A DNA stretch of 64,000 bases from Roseovarius dicentrarchi (GCF_003316635.1 NZ_QNQP01000003.1:1-64000), one strand, 5' to 3'; numbered from the stretch's first letter, positions 36,846 through 46,670 are shown. Translations and numbers: made by a program. The notes: generated by a model from the sequence alone, not told the origin.

Positions 36846-37774
36846 TGGCTGTTCTTTTACTTGCAGAAGTGACCGATGGCGAACTGGCGTGGGATGCAAC
36901 CGCCAAGACCGTAACCGCCGCTACAAAACTGGGCGATGTGACGGTACTGTGCTGCGGCGCATCCGCCGCCGCTGCCGGCGAAGCGGCGGCAAAGATCACC
37001 GGCGTTACGCGCGTTCTGGTGGCCGAGGATGCATCGCTGGGCCACCGGCTGGCGGAATCGACTGCGGCGCTGATCGTGTCACTGGCGGGCGATTATGATC
37101 ACATCGTTGCCCCGGCCACGACGGACGCGAAAAACGTGATGCCGCGCGTTGCGGCGCTGCTGGATGTCATGATCCTGTCGGATGTGTCCGGCGTTGTGGA
37201 TGCCGACACGTTCGAGCGCCCGATTTATGCGGGCAACGCGGTTCAGACGGTCCGCTCGACCGATGCGAAAAAGGTCGTGACCATCCGCACGTCCACCTTT
37301 GACGCGGCGCCGGACGGCGGCTCGGCCCCGGTCGAGACGATTTCGGCAGCGGTCGATCCGGGCCTGTCCGAATGGATCGAGGACAAGCTGGCCGCGTCCG
37401 ACCGCCCCGACCTGACATCGGCGGGAGTCGTGGTGTCGGGCGGGCGCGGCGTCGGCTCGGAAGAGGATTTCAAGATGATCGAGGCGCTGGCCGATGCGCT
37501 GGGCGCGGCAATTGGCGCATCGCGCGCGGCGGTCGATTCGGGCTATGCGCCCAATGACTGGCAGGTGGGCCAGACCGGCAAGGTGGTGGCACCGGCGCTG
37601 TACATCGCTGTTGGCATCTCCGGTGCGATCCAGCATCTTGCAGGTATGAAGGATTCGAAAATCATTGTCGCGATCAACAAAGATGAAGAGGCCCCAATCT
37701 TTCAGGTCGCTGACTACGGACTGGTGGCGGACCTGTTCACGGCCGTGCCCGAACTGACAGAAAGGTTGAAGTGA
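36845..37774 (+). CDS. etfA: Electron transfer flavoprotein, alpha subunit
   Basis: 309 residues. The C-terminal FAD domain shows [22 protein letters not shown] and [16 protein letters not shown], the EtfA signature. The start overlaps the etfB stop by one base. Its stop abuts the start of an acyl-CoA dehydrogenase gene, so the electron carrier and one of its donors are coexpressed. Confidence 0.95.
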   Translation: MAVLLLAEVTDGELAWDATAKTVTAATKLGDVTVLCCGASAAAAGEAAAKITGVTRVLVAEDASLGHRLAESTAALIVSLAGDYDHIVAPATTDAKNVMPRVAALLDVMILSDVSGVVDADTFERPIYAGNAVQTVRSTDAKKVVTIRTSTFDAAPDGGSAPVETISAAVDPGLSEWIEDKLAASDRPDLTSAGVVVSGGRGVGSEEDFKMIEALADALGAAIGASRAAVDSGYAPNDWQVGQTGKVVAPALYIAVGISGAIQHLAGMKDSKIIVAINKDEEAPIFQVADYGLVADLFTAVPELTERLK

Positions 37775-38919
37775 TGGATTTTGCACCAACAGAAGAGCAG
37801 GTCGCCATCTTTGATATGGCATATGAGTTCGGTCAGGAGCATATCGCGCCCAACGCCGCCAAGTGGGAAAAGGAAGAAACCGTTCCCAAAAGCCTGTGGC
37901 CCAAAGTGGCCGAGCTGGGGCTGGGCGGCGTCTATGTTTCGGACGAATATGGCGGATCGGGCCTGTCGCGCCTTGATGCGACCATGGTGTTCGAGGCGCT
38001 GTCGATGTCCTGCCCGTCTGTTGCATCGCTGCTGTCGATCCACAACATGTGCGGCGGCATGATCGACAAATTCGGGTCCGAGGAAACAAAACAGAAATGG
38101 CTGCCGCAGCTGTGCAGCATGGAAAAATTCTTTTCCTACTGCCTCACTGAACCCGGCTCCGGCTCGGACGCGGCTGCACTGCGCACGCGCGCCGACCGCA
38201 CCAATGAGGGCTACAAGCTGAACGGGAACAAGGCGTTCATCTCGGGCGGCAGCTATTCGGATGTGTACCTGACCATGGTGCGCACCGGCGACGTGGGACC
38301 GCGCGGTATTTCGGCGGTTCTGGTCGAGGACGGCACGCCCGGCCTGTCCTTTGGCGGGCTTGAGCAGAAAATGGGCTGGCGCGCGCAGCCCACCTCGCAG
38401 GTGCAATTCGATGATTGCGAAATTCCGGCTGAAAACCTGGTGGGCGAGGAAGGGCGCGGATTTACCTATGCGATGGCCGGTCTGGACGGCGGGCGCCTGA
38501 ATATTGCGGCCTCCGCCTTGGGCGGGGCGCAGTTTGCCCTGAACACCGCACTGCAATACACCGGCGAGCGCAAGGCATTCGGCAAGACCATTGACCAGTT
38601 TCAGGCGCTTCAGTTCCGTCTGGCAGAAATGGAGATCAAGCTGCAATCGGCACGCGTGTTCCTGCGCCAGGCCGCATGGAAGCTGGACACCAAAGCGTAT
38701 GACGCTGTGAAATACTGCGCAATGGCAAAGGCTTACGTCACAGATGTATCGTTTGAGGTGGCCAATGACGCGCTTCAATTACATGGCGGATATGGCTATC
38801 TGTCCGATTACGGGATCGAAAAGATCGTGCGCGATTTGCGGGTTCACCAGATCCTGGAAGGCACCAATGAGATCATGCATCTGATTGTCTCGCGGCAACT
38901 GATTGCTGATCGCGGATAG
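37774..38919 (+). CDS. Isobutyryl-CoA-dehydrogenase-like acyl-CoA dehydrogenase
   Basis: FAD enzyme of 381 residues that introduces the alpha-beta double bond and passes electrons to ETF. Seen: C-L-T-E-P-G-S-G-S-D near residue 125, F-I-S-G-G-S-Y-S-D-V-Y, R-K-A-F-G-K-T-I, and the catalytic glutamate region I-L-E-G-T-N-E-I-M-H-L. The G-G-S-Y-S-D insertion and mmsB as next gene point to the ACAD8/isobutyryl-CoA type in valine degradation. ATG 37774 has AAAGG 8 nt upstream; GTG 37771 is an alternative. Confidence 0.85.
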   Translation: MDFAPTEEQVAIFDMAYEFGQEHIAPNAAKWEKEETVPKSLWPKVAELGLGGVYVSDEYGGSGLSRLDATMVFEALSMSCPSVASLLSIHNMCGGMIDKFGSEETKQKWLPQLCSMEKFFSYCLTEPGSGSDAAALRTRADRTNEGYKLNGNKAFISGGSYSDVYLTMVRTGDVGPRGISAVLVEDGTPGLSFGGLEQKMGWRAQPTSQVQFDDCEIPAENLVGEEGRGFTYAMAGLDGGRLNIAASALGGAQFALNTALQYTGERKAFGKTIDQFQALQFRLAEMEIKLQSARVFLRQAAWKLDTKAYDAVKYCAMAKAYVTDVSFEVANDALQLHGGYGYLSDYGIEKIVRDLRVHQILEGTNEIMHLIVSRQLIADRG

Positions 38920-38961
38920 GCGAATAGCTTCGCCACCAAGCAAACAAGAAGGAAACACCAT

Positions 38962-39834
38962 ATGAAGATTGGCTTCATTGGACTGGGTAATATGGGCGGA
39001 CCGATGGCCGCAAATCTGGCCGCCGCCGGACACGAGGTGCGCGGTTTTGACCTGGACGCGCCGATGCCCGAGGGCGTGCAGGCCGCCGATTCAGCCGCCG
39101 ATGCCGCAACAGGGGCCGAGGTCGTCATTTCCATGCTGCCCAACGGCAAGATCCTGCGCAGCGTCGCGGATGAGGTGATCCCGGCCATGGCGGCGGGTGC
39201 GGTGCTGTGCGATTGCTCCACAGTCGATGTGGAAAGCGCGCGCGCAGTCGCCGCTCAGGCGCATGATGCGGGATTGGGCGCGCTGGACGCGCCGGTTTCT
39301 GGCGGCGTGGGCGGCGCGACAAACGGCACGCTGACCTTCATGGTGGGCGGCGACGATGCGGCCTTTGCCACCGCCGCGCCGCTGTTTGATATCATGGGCC
39401 AGAAGGCCGTGCATTGCGGCGCGGCGGGTGCGGGCCAGTCGGCCAAGATCTGCAACAACATGATCCTTGGCGTCACCATGATCGCCACCTGCGAGGCGTT
39501 TGCGCTGGCGGACAAGCTGAACCTTGACCGGCAGAAAATGTTCGATGTGGTGTCCACGTCGTCGGGTTATTCATGGTCGATGAACGCCTATTGCCCCGCA
39601 CCGGGCGTTGGCCCGACCAGCCCTGCCGATAACGATTACAAACCCGGTTTTGCATCCGAATTGATGCTGAAGGATCTGCGCCTGAGCCAGCAAGCCGCCG
39701 AAGCGGTCGGCGCCGACACGCCGATGGGCGAGCAGGCGATGGAGATCTACCGAACCTTTGTCGAGAACGAGTCTGGACTTGGCACAGACTTTTCGGCAAT
39801 GCTCCCTCGGTTTGAAAAACGCTCACGGTCCTGA
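38962..39834 (+). CDS. mmsB: 3-hydroxyisobutyrate dehydrogenase
   Basis: NAD-dependent beta-hydroxyacid dehydrogenase of 290 residues that oxidises 3-hydroxyisobutyrate to methylmalonate semialdehyde in valine degradation. G-F-I-G-L-G-N-M-G-G-P-M is the NAD motif, D-A-P-V-S-G-G-V-G-G-A the substrate signature, and the catalytic lysine lies in S-A-K-I-C-N-N-M. Follows the isobutyryl-CoA-dehydrogenase-like gene by 42 bp on the same strand. mmsA and the 3-hydroxyisobutyryl-CoA hydrolase gene are not evident here. Confidence 0.92.
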   Translation: MKIGFIGLGNMGGPMAANLAAAGHEVRGFDLDAPMPEGVQAADSAADAATGAEVVISMLPNGKILRSVADEVIPAMAAGAVLCDCSTVDVESARAVAAQAHDAGLGALDAPVSGGVGGATNGTLTFMVGGDDAAFATAAPLFDIMGQKAVHCGAAGAGQSAKICNNMILGVTMIATCEAFALADKLNLDRQKMFDVVSTSSGYSWSMNAYCPAPGVGPTSPADNDYKPGFASELMLKDLRLSQQAAEAVGADTPMGEQAMEIYRTFVENESGLGTDFSAMLPRFEKRSRS

Positions 39835-39865
39835 TTTCTGACGCGGCGCAGCTATGGAGACACGA

Positions 39866-41602
39866 ATGAACGAGAAAACAGCAGAAACGATTTCGCAAAT
39901 GATGAAATCAGCGACGCAGTCCCACCCGCTATTCGCCGGCTTTGACGCAACCAAAGCCGAGGAAATGCGGGAAATCCTCGTGAAATCAATGCAGACCATG
40001 GTTGCGCCGAAGCCCGAAGAAATGGGCGAATGGTTTCAAAGCTGGATCGACTATCAAAGTGAATTCACCAAACTCTGGCTCACGACCCTCTCCAACATGC
40101 AAAAGGGCGAGGTCGAGCCAAGCAAGGACCGCCGGTTCAGCGCCGAGGAGTGGACCAAGGGCCTGTACCCCTTCCTGCATCAATCCTACGAGCTGACAGC
40201 CAAGGCCATGATCGACATGGCCGAAAAGATGGGCTTGCCGGACCACGAACAGCGCAAGCTCAATTTCTACACCCGGGTCACTGCGGACGGGCTTTCGCCG
40301 TCGAACTATGCGCTGACCAATCCCGAAGTTCTGAAGCTGGCGATGGAGACGAACGGGCAAAGTCTGGTTGACGGGTTTCAAAACCTGCTGGCGGATCTGG
40401 AAAAGGGTTACATCACCACGACGGACGAATCCGCGTTTACCGTTGGCGAAAATCTGGCCAACACACCGGGCGCAGTTATTTTCCGCAATGACCTGATCGA
40501 ATTGCTGCAATACACGCCGACCACCGAAAAAGTGCGCGCAAATCCGATTATGATCGTGCCGCCTTGCGTGAATAAATTCTATATTTTCGACATCAACGAA
40601 AAGAAATCCATGATCCGCTATCTGGTGGAGCAGGGACATACTGTGTTCACTATTTCGTGGCGCAATCCGGATGCGAAAATGGCGCAATATGATTGGAATG
40701 ACTACATTGAAAAGGGCATTCTGGCCGCGCTGGATGTCACAGCCGAAATCAGCAAATCGGATAAAATTGATATGCTGTCATGGTGCAATGCCAGTGCGAT
40801 GATGCTGGCGGCCTTGGCGGTGATGCCCGATAAACAGAAAAAGCTGGTCGGCACCGCCACTTTCCTGTCAGCGATGGCCGATTTCACAGATCCCGGCGAA
40901 ATTGAAGTCTTTGTCGATGCGCCGCAAATTGAAGCGTACAAGCACCGCCTGAAATCGACCAAGGTCGCCACGGGCCGCGATATCGCGCAGGCCATGGCGA
41001 TGCTGCATGTGAACGAATCGATCTGGGGGTTTGTGATCAACAACTACCTCAAGGGGAAATCTCCACCACCTTTCGATATTCTGTTCTGGAATTCCGATAC
41101 CTCGAACCTGCCGGCCAAGTGGCTGGAATACTACACAGAGGAAATGTACGTCGCCAACAAGCTGAAAGACCCCGGCGCGCTGACATTGCTGGACCAGCCG
41201 GTTGATATCGGAAAGATTGATGTGCCGTGTTATTTCGTTGCTGCCACCGGCGATCATATCGTTCCGTGGAAGGCATCATTTGACGCGCTGCACCGCGTTT
41301 CCGGCGACAGCGAATTCATTCTGACGTCCGGCGGCCACGTGTCGGGAATGGTTATCAATCATCCTCACAAAAGCCGCCGCTATTATCTGTCGGGCGGAAA
41401 GCCGGTCAATGATGGCGATGAATGGGCCGCGTCGGCCACGCGCACCGAGGGAAGCTGGTGGCCCCATTGGCTGAAATGGCTGGAGACGCAAAACAGTGCC
41501 GAAGAACGCGCCGCGCCGCGCGAGTTGGGCAATAAGAAATATCCCGAACTGGCGCCTGCGCCGGGAACATATGTAACGGAAAAGGTGTCGCAAAGCGGCT
41601 GA
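39866..41602 (+). CDS. phaC: PhaC-like polyhydroxyalkanoate synthase with altered lipase box
   Basis: 578 residues, class I PHA-synthase size and layout: an N-terminal helical region, I-V-P-P-C-V-N-K-F-Y-I-F-D, and N-N-Y-L-K-G-K-S-P-P-P-F-D-I-L-F-W-N. The catalytic Asp (about D463, G-D-H-I-V-P-W) and His (about H491, G-G-H-V-S-G-M) are present. The nucleophile region, normally G-x-C-x-G-G, reads L-S-W-C-N-A-S: Cys307 is kept but both box glycines are lost. GGAG is 6 nt before ATG 39866. Followed by a PhaZ-like hydrolase. It may polymerise unusual 3-hydroxyacyl-CoAs or have another acyltransfer role. Confidence 0.85.
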   Translation: MNEKTAETISQMMKSATQSHPLFAGFDATKAEEMREILVKSMQTMVAPKPEEMGEWFQSWIDYQSEFTKLWLTTLSNMQKGEVEPSKDRRFSAEEWTKGLYPFLHQSYELTAKAMIDMAEKMGLPDHEQRKLNFYTRVTADGLSPSNYALTNPEVLKLAMETNGQSLVDGFQNLLADLEKGYITTTDESAFTVGENLANTPGAVIFRNDLIELLQYTPTTEKVRANPIMIVPPCVNKFYIFDINEKKSMIRYLVEQGHTVFTISWRNPDAKMAQYDWNDYIEKGILAALDVTAEISKSDKIDMLSWCNASAMMLAALAVMPDKQKKLVGTATFLSAMADFTDPGEIEVFVDAPQIEAYKHRLKSTKVATGRDIAQAMAMLHVNESIWGFVINNYLKGKSPPPFDILFWNSDTSNLPAKWLEYYTEEMYVANKLKDPGALTLLDQPVDIGKIDVPCYFVAATGDHIVPWKASFDALHRVSGDSEFILTSGGHVSGMVINHPHKSRRYYLSGGKPVNDGDEWAASATRTEGSWWPHWLKWLETQNSAEERAAPRELGNKKYPELAPAPGTYVTEKVSQSG

Positions 41603-41661
41603 TGCTGCATAGGCATATTTAACGCAACGAACTGCGGGCGCTTGAAGGAATGGAAAAGAAC

Positions 41662-42495
41662 ATGAAACATGAAAAACTGTCTATTCCTGAAAGCGGCTTT
41701 CGCTACATCAAAGTCGGCGGGGTAAAGCTGCGGGTTTATGGGCGCGATCTGGACCGGTCGGAAATGCCGCTCGTTATCTGCAACGGTCTGGGGCAAGGCG
41801 TCGAAATGCTGTTCCCCTTGATGGACGAGCTGGAAGACCGTCCGATCATTGCCTTTGACGCTGCCGGTGTCGGCCGGTCGGATGTGCCGCAAACAGGCAC
41901 GACGATCCCCGATCACGCGCAGATGTTGCAAGGGGTGCTGGACCGGCTGGGCATCGAACGCTTTGATATATTGGGCATTTCATGGGGCGGCGCACTTGCG
42001 CAGCAAATGGCGCTGGAGTGCCCCGAACGGTGCAGGCGACTGGTGCTGGCAATCACGTCGGCGGGCGGCATTGGCAGCTGGTGGGGATCGCCGATCGCGC
42101 TGGCCGAAATCATCTTTCCATGGCGTTACGTGAACAAGGAATACGGTAACTTTATCGGTCCCCTGATGTATGGCGGCGAGGCAATCATGCATCCCGAATT
42201 GTTCCAGCAATATTCGGAGCACGCCATCCGTCCGACCTACGAAGGGTATTCCGCCCAAGTGAATGCAATGTGTTCGTGGAGCAGCCTGCCCTGGCTGTCG
42301 CAGATAAAACAGCCAACGCAAGTCATTGCCGGAGCTTATGACACGCTGATCCCCATCGGAAATCAGATATTGCTGTCCAGCTTGATTCCGCAGGCAAGGC
42401 TGACGGTTTTTCAGGCGGGGCATCTGTTGATGTATTCGAAACGCGAAGAAGTTGGCGAATTGGTTACAGACTTTCTGGATACCGGACGCAAGTAA
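41662..42495 (+). CDS. PhaZ-like intracellular polyhydroxyalkanoate depolymerase
   Basis: Alpha/beta hydrolase of 277 residues. The nucleophile elbow [11 protein letters not shown] matches the medium-chain-length PHA depolymerases (PhaZ) of Pseudomonas, as do [19 protein letters not shown] and the late G-H-L-L-M. An Asp for the triad is in [12 protein letters not shown] 41650 is an alternative, but AAGGA abuts it with no spacing, so 41662 is preferred. It sits directly after the PhaC-like gene, repeating the phaC-phaZ pairing known from mcl-PHA loci. Confidence 0.8.
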   Translation: MKHEKLSIPESGFRYIKVGGVKLRVYGRDLDRSEMPLVICNGLGQGVEMLFPLMDELEDRPIIAFDAAGVGRSDVPQTGTTIPDHAQMLQGVLDRLGIERFDILGISWGGALAQQMALECPERCRRLVLAITSAGGIGSWWGSPIALAEIIFPWRYVNKEYGNFIGPLMYGGEAIMHPELFQQYSEHAIRPTYEGYSAQVNAMCSWSSLPWLSQIKQPTQVIAGAYDTLIPIGNQILLSSLIPQARLTVFQAGHLLMYSKREEVGELVTDFLDTGRK

Positions 42496-42526
42496 CACTG
42501 TAATTCCAACTCAGGAGGGAATGAAA

Positions 42527-43294
42527 ATGCCTGAAACAATCACAACCGAACAGCAGGGCCGCGTTGTTATCGTCCGCCTAAATCGCCCCAAGAACATGAA
42601 CGCGCTGAATAGCCAGATGGCGCGGGAAATTATCGAAACACTGGCGCCGCTGGACCGTGATCCGGGCGTCGGTTGCTTTGTGCTGACAGGAAATGAGCGC
42701 GCCTTTGCGGCGGGTGCCGACATCAAGGAAATGGCCGACAAGACCTATACCGAAATGGCCGATTCCGATTTCTTTGGCGAATGGGAAACCTTTGCGAATT
42801 TTCGCACACCGAAAATTGCGGCGGTCAACGGATACGCACTGGGCGGTGGCTGCGAATTGGCGATGATGTGCGACTACATTATCGCCGGGGAGGGCGCGCA
42901 GTTTGGCCAGCCCGAAATCAAGCTGGGCGTTATTGCGGGCATCGGCGGTACGCAGCGCATGACAAAATTGATCGGGCGCGCCAAGTCGATGCAGATGCAT
43001 TTGACCGGCCGCATGATGAAAGCGGACGAGGCGCTGGCTTGCGGTCTGGTGGCTCAAGTCGTTGCTGACGCTGACGTCGTGGAAACAGCGATCAGCGATG
43101 CGACGCAAATTGCCGACTATTCCAAATCGGTGGCGCGTCATGCCCGCGAGGCGGTGAACCGCGCCGAGGAACTTTCGCTGAGCGAGGGGTTGCTGTGGGA
43201 GCGGCGCGTATTCCACTCGCTGTTCGCAACGGAGGATCAAAAAGAAGGCATGGCCGCATTTATTGAAAAGCGGGCGCCTGAATTCAAACGCTAG
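42527..43294 (+). CDS. Enoyl-CoA hydratase
   Basis: Crotonase-fold enzyme of 255 residues that hydrates trans-2-enoyl-CoA to 3-hydroxyacyl-CoA. Oxyanion-hole segment [10 protein letters not shown] and [12 protein letters not shown]; both catalytic glutamates are present (C-E-L-A-M and P-E-I-K-L-G). AGGAGG lies 8 nt before ATG 42527, better than the ATG two codons earlier. It could feed the nearby PhaC-like synthase or the beta-oxidation genes downstream. Confidence 0.93.
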   Translation: MPETITTEQQGRVVIVRLNRPKNMNALNSQMAREIIETLAPLDRDPGVGCFVLTGNERAFAAGADIKEMADKTYTEMADSDFFGEWETFANFRTPKIAAVNGYALGGGCELAMMCDYIIAGEGAQFGQPEIKLGVIAGIGGTQRMTKLIGRAKSMQMHLTGRMMKADEALACGLVAQVVADADVVETAISDATQIADYSKSVARHAREAVNRAEELSLSEGLLWERRVFHSLFATEDQKEGMAAFIEKRAPEFKR

Positions 43295-43386
43295 GATATT
43301 TTGGAATCTGGTGTCATAATATTTCGGTGCCAGCGGATAAGATGACCAAAATCGCGGCGCTAACGAGATAAAAGGGAGGGACAACC

Positions 43387-43710
43387 TTGGACGCGTATAA
43401 AAAGGAAATAAAATCCACAATCGGTTTTGGCCTTGGCTTTGTTTTGCTGGGACATACCGGATTGTGGTTCATCATTCTGGGGACTGACAACAGCTCCAGA
43501 ATACTTGGCCTGCCGACGCATTACTTCATCGCGCTCATTCTGGGATCGCTTGGCGTTTTGATCTGGTCGATCATCTGGTGCCGCTATGCCAACCGGCTGG
43601 AGGACGATATCGAGGCTGAAAATGCCAAGATTTCCGCCAGCGCGGCGGCAAGCGCCAAGCAACCGGGCTCCATGGCCGGCGCAACCACACCCGGAGGGGC
43701 GTCCAAATGA
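43387..43710 (+). CDS. Small two-span membrane partner of a sodium/solute symporter
   Basis: 107 residues with two membrane spans (about 12-32 and 46-66), then a charged C-terminal tail (R-L-E-D-D-I-E-A-E-N) rich in Ala/Ser. Start is TTG 43387, supported by GGAGGG 6 nt upstream. The last 4 nt overlap the symporter start (ATGA). Small DUF485/DUF4212-like proteins accompany SSS carriers such as ActP; this one plays the same positional role, but the sequence family is not certain. Confidence 0.75.
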   Translation: MDAYKKEIKSTIGFGLGFVLLGHTGLWFIILGTDNSSRILGLPTHYFIALILGSLGVLIWSIIWCRYANRLEDDIEAENAKISASAAASAKQPGSMAGATTPGGASK

Positions 43711-45350
43711 CACCTGCTGACTGGCAAATTCAAAATATCTGGCTCGGCCTTGGGATCACCTTTGCCGTTTTTGGCCTCTATTACATCGTCGCCCTGATCA
43801 ACAACAAAAAGACCGAAAACGCGACGGATCTGTATCTGGCGGGGCGGTCTGTCGGCCCGGTGATCAACTCGCTGGCCGCGTCATCGACATGGATGAGCGT
43901 TGCGACCTTCCTGGGCGTTGTCGCGCTGATCCAGCAGTTGCACCTGCCGTTCGTGTTCATGTGGATTCAGCTGATCCTCAGCGTTCCGCTGCTGGTGATG
44001 CTGTATGGTGCATCGCTGTATCGGATGGGCGTTTTCACGTCGGTTCACTTTGTTCAGGTGCGCTATGGCCGGAACACGGCATTTTTGGCGGCCGCGTGGA
44101 TGCTGCTGATCATGCTGATGTACATGGTCGGTCAGTTCATCGGCATCGCCAAGGTGTTCGAGGTGCTGCTGGGCCTGCCCTACATGCCGTCGCTGATCCT
44201 GTCGGCGCTGGTGATCACCGGTTATGTCACCATTGGCGGCATGAAGGGGGCAACGTATAACGACGCCATCCAGATGGTGATCATGATGATCGCGCTGGTC
44301 GTGCCGCTGGGTGCGATCCTCAAGGCGATGGGCGTATCGGGCTATTGGTTCCCGCCGCTGGGCTATGGCGACATGACCGATACGCTGCTGGCGCAGATCC
44401 CGACGTTTTTCGATCTGAAATACGAGGCGCGGTTCTACGTGGCGCTGTTCGTATCGCTGACCATCGGCACATTGGGCCTGCCGCAGCTTGCGCAGCGGGT
44501 TCTGACATCGGAAAGCATCAAGGCCGCGCGCCGTGTCGTGCCATGGTTCTGCCTGTGGGTGGGCGTCATGTTTCTGGCGACCTACGCAATGGGTTTCGCG
44601 GGCGTTTACCACTTCGCCCTGATCGACACCGAGCTGACACCGGAAGCCGCGGACAAGACGACGCTGCTGCTGAACCTTGCCTATAACCCCGAATGGGTGT
44701 CGGCATTTGTTATTGCCGGTGTTCTGGCGGCGGGCGTGTCCACCATCGCGGGCCTGATGATCGGCGTTGCGACCGTGGTTGGCCACGACATCGTCGGCGT
44801 GCTGAAGCCGCATCTGCCCGAGAAAAGCCAGCTGCGTTACGGCTACTTCGCGCTTGCCGGAACGGGCATCGTGTCCCTTCTGGTGTCGCTCAACCCGCCT
44901 GCCTTCTTGGTCACGTCGATCTTCTGGGCGTTCGGTCTGTGCGCGACGGCCATCACACCGATGGTTGTGCTGGGCGTGTGGTCAACCCGCATCAACACGT
45001 GGGGCGCGTTCTGGGGCAGCATCCTGTCGGGTGCGCTTTATATCCTGCTGTCGCCCTATGTGTTCGGTAACTTTTCGGTCGGATCGGGTCTGGTGGCTGC
45101 TCTCGGCTTCTCAACCTCGCTGATTTCGGTGCCGGTCGGGTTTATCCTGACGATCGTGATTTCGCTGGCGGCTGAAAAGATGAAGTCCGGCGAAGCAGCG
45201 GATGAGCGCCGTATCGCGCAGGAAACCGTCGAGGGGATGCACGGCTGGGTCGATGTCACGCGCCAGCGCTATGACAGCAGCCAGTGGCTGATGATCCTTG
45301 CGGCACTGTGGGTTCCGATCCTGCTGTGGGGTATGGTGCCTTGGCAGTAG
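43707..45350 (+). CDS. Sodium:solute symporter (SSS family)
   Basis: Inner-membrane carrier of 547 residues with about 13 spans. It shows the SSS core: D-L-Y-L-A-G-R-S-V-G-P near residue 45, S-S-T-W-M-S-V-A-T-F-L-G, and G-Y-V-T-I-G-G-M-K-G-A-T-Y-N-D-A. ActP/PutP-type relatives import short carboxylates or amino acids with Na+. The genes on both sides handle acyl-CoAs, so a carboxylic acid is the likely cargo (inference). Overlaps the small membrane gene upstream. Confidence 0.9.
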   Translation: MTPADWQIQNIWLGLGITFAVFGLYYIVALINNKKTENATDLYLAGRSVGPVINSLAASSTWMSVATFLGVVALIQQLHLPFVFMWIQLILSVPLLVMLYGASLYRMGVFTSVHFVQVRYGRNTAFLAAAWMLLIMLMYMVGQFIGIAKVFEVLLGLPYMPSLILSALVITGYVTIGGMKGATYNDAIQMVIMMIALVVPLGAILKAMGVSGYWFPPLGYGDMTDTLLAQIPTFFDLKYEARFYVALFVSLTIGTLGLPQLAQRVLTSESIKAARRVVPWFCLWVGVMFLATYAMGFAGVYHFALIDTELTPEAADKTTLLLNLAYNPEWVSAFVIAGVLAAGVSTIAGLMIGVATVVGHDIVGVLKPHLPEKSQLRYGYFALAGTGIVSLLVSLNPPAFLVTSIFWAFGLCATAITPMVVLGVWSTRINTWGAFWGSILSGALYILLSPYVFGNFSVGSGLVAALGFSTSLISVPVGFILTIVISLAAEKMKSGEAADERRIAQETVEGMHGWVDVTRQRYDSSQWLMILAALWVPILLWGMVPWQ

Positions 45351-45355
45351 GAGTG

Positions 45356-45847
45356 ATGAGGTTCTCCTCATTTCGGCTGCCTGCCCTTATGGGCATGCCA
45401 ATAGCGGGGCTCCTGTGGAGCCTCGCGACCCTTTATGCCAAGTCTGACCTTGTTGCGTCCCTGGACGTGCCGCCCATGCAGGCGTTTCTGGCCATATCGG
45501 TTGGCGGCCTGGCGCTGACCTTTTCGCTGTGGGTCGGATTTGCCGCCGTCGGCTGGGCGATGGTGCGCGCCTTTGGCGGGCGCATCCGCGTTCTGGTGCT
45601 GACCACCCTGATTTCCAGTGCGGCGCTGCCTTTGTGGGTCGGCGCGCCGGCGGCGGCGCTTTGGCTGAATGGGGCAGGTCAAAACGCGCTGCTTTGGGCG
45701 GTGATTGCGCTGCTGAGTGTCGCATTGTTTCTGCAAACGCTCGCCAGCCTTTTGGCGGCCGAGCTGAGCTGGCCGCTGACACGCGCCATGACCTGCGTGG
45801 GCGCCGTCGCGATTTTTCTGGGCTGCTTTGCCTATCTGTCAACCTGA
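45356..45847 (+). CDS. Small membrane protein of unknown function
   Basis: 163 residues with four or five hydrophobic spans (about residues 8-28, 42-66, 75-105, 113-135, 140-160) and few charges. The start is ATG 45356, five bases after the symporter stop, with AGGAG close by; GTG 45353 is possible. The family is not recognised. Tight spacing suggests a function with the symporter or the downstream HAD gene. Confidence 0.65.
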   Translation: MRFSSFRLPALMGMPIAGLLWSLATLYAKSDLVASLDVPPMQAFLAISVGGLALTFSLWVGFAAVGWAMVRAFGGRIRVLVLTTLISSAALPLWVGAPAAALWLNGAGQNALLWAVIALLSVALFLQTLASLLAAELSWPLTRAMTCVGAVAIFLGCFAYLST

Positions 45848-45871
45848 ACACACTCCTGCGGAGGGATAATC

Positions 45872-46603
45872 ATGGCGATAAAAGCAATCGTTTTCGATGC
45901 CTACGGTACACTTTACGATGTCCAATCCCTGTCGCAGATCACCAATGCCGAATTCCCGCGTCATGGCGAATTGATCACGCAGGTCTGGCGCCTGAAACAG
46001 CTGGAATACACGTGGCTGCGCACATTGATGCAAAGCTATCAAAGCTTCTGGGACATCTCGCGCGACTCGCTTGAGTTTACCTTGAACGCCATAGGGCAGA
46101 CCGCCAGCCCGGCGCAGATCGACCGGATCATGGAAAAATACCTGAACCTTGATCCCTATCCCGAGGCGATAGATGCGCTGACCGCGCTGAAGGGCGTCCC
46201 GCTGGCGATCCTGTCAAATGGCAATCAAACCATGCTGGATGCGTTGGTGCAAAACAGCGGTTTGGACAAACATCTGGATGCGGTGATCAGCGTCGAAAAG
46301 GCCCGTAAATTCAAGCCGGACCCGGACGCTTACGGGCTGGTGGAATCTGCCCTGAACGTGCGTCCCGCGGACGTGCTGTTTGTGTCGTCAAACGCGTTTG
46401 ATGCGACAGCGGCCAAGGATTTCGGGTTTCAGGTGGCGTGGATCGAACGCGTCACGCCGCAGGATCTGGCGGCCGAGGTTGAGGCAAATCCGGTGACCGG
46501 ACCGGGTACGATGTTCAAAATACTTCGCATGCAGATGGAGACATTCGACATAGAGCCGGACCACCGCCTGAAAACACTGTCAGACCTCGCGGCACTGACA
46601 TAG
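45872..46603 (+). CDS. L-2-haloacid dehalogenase-type HAD hydrolase
   Basis: 243 residues, type II haloacid dehalogenase group. The nucleophile is D9 in [10 protein letters not shown]. Other family positions seen: [12 protein letters not shown] (halide-binding Arg region), [15 protein letters not shown] and F-V-S-S-N-A-F-D. These residues match true (S)-2-haloacid dehalogenases rather than generic HAD phosphatases. GGAGGG is 6 nt before the ATG. Position in a carboxylate catabolic run suggests entry of 2-halo acids or detoxification of fluoro/chloro analogues. Confidence 0.88.
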   Translation: MAIKAIVFDAYGTLYDVQSLSQITNAEFPRHGELITQVWRLKQLEYTWLRTLMQSYQSFWDISRDSLEFTLNAIGQTASPAQIDRIMEKYLNLDPYPEAIDALTALKGVPLAILSNGNQTMLDALVQNSGLDKHLDAVISVEKARKFKPDPDAYGLVESALNVRPADVLFVSSNAFDATAAKDFGFQVAWIERVTPQDLAAEVEANPVTGPGTMFKILRMQMETFDIEPDHRLKTLSDLAALT

Positions 46604-46670
46604 CGCGGCGGGCGCCGCCAAGGCCGCCTGCAATCGCCCGAGCAGATTACACGATCAAGGGACCAAGCCC

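Noticed and set aside
43881..44813. 310-codon His/Gln/Arg-rich minus-strand frame over the symporter
   Set aside because: Typical shadow of a hydrophobic membrane-protein gene. The plus strand has clear SSS motifs.
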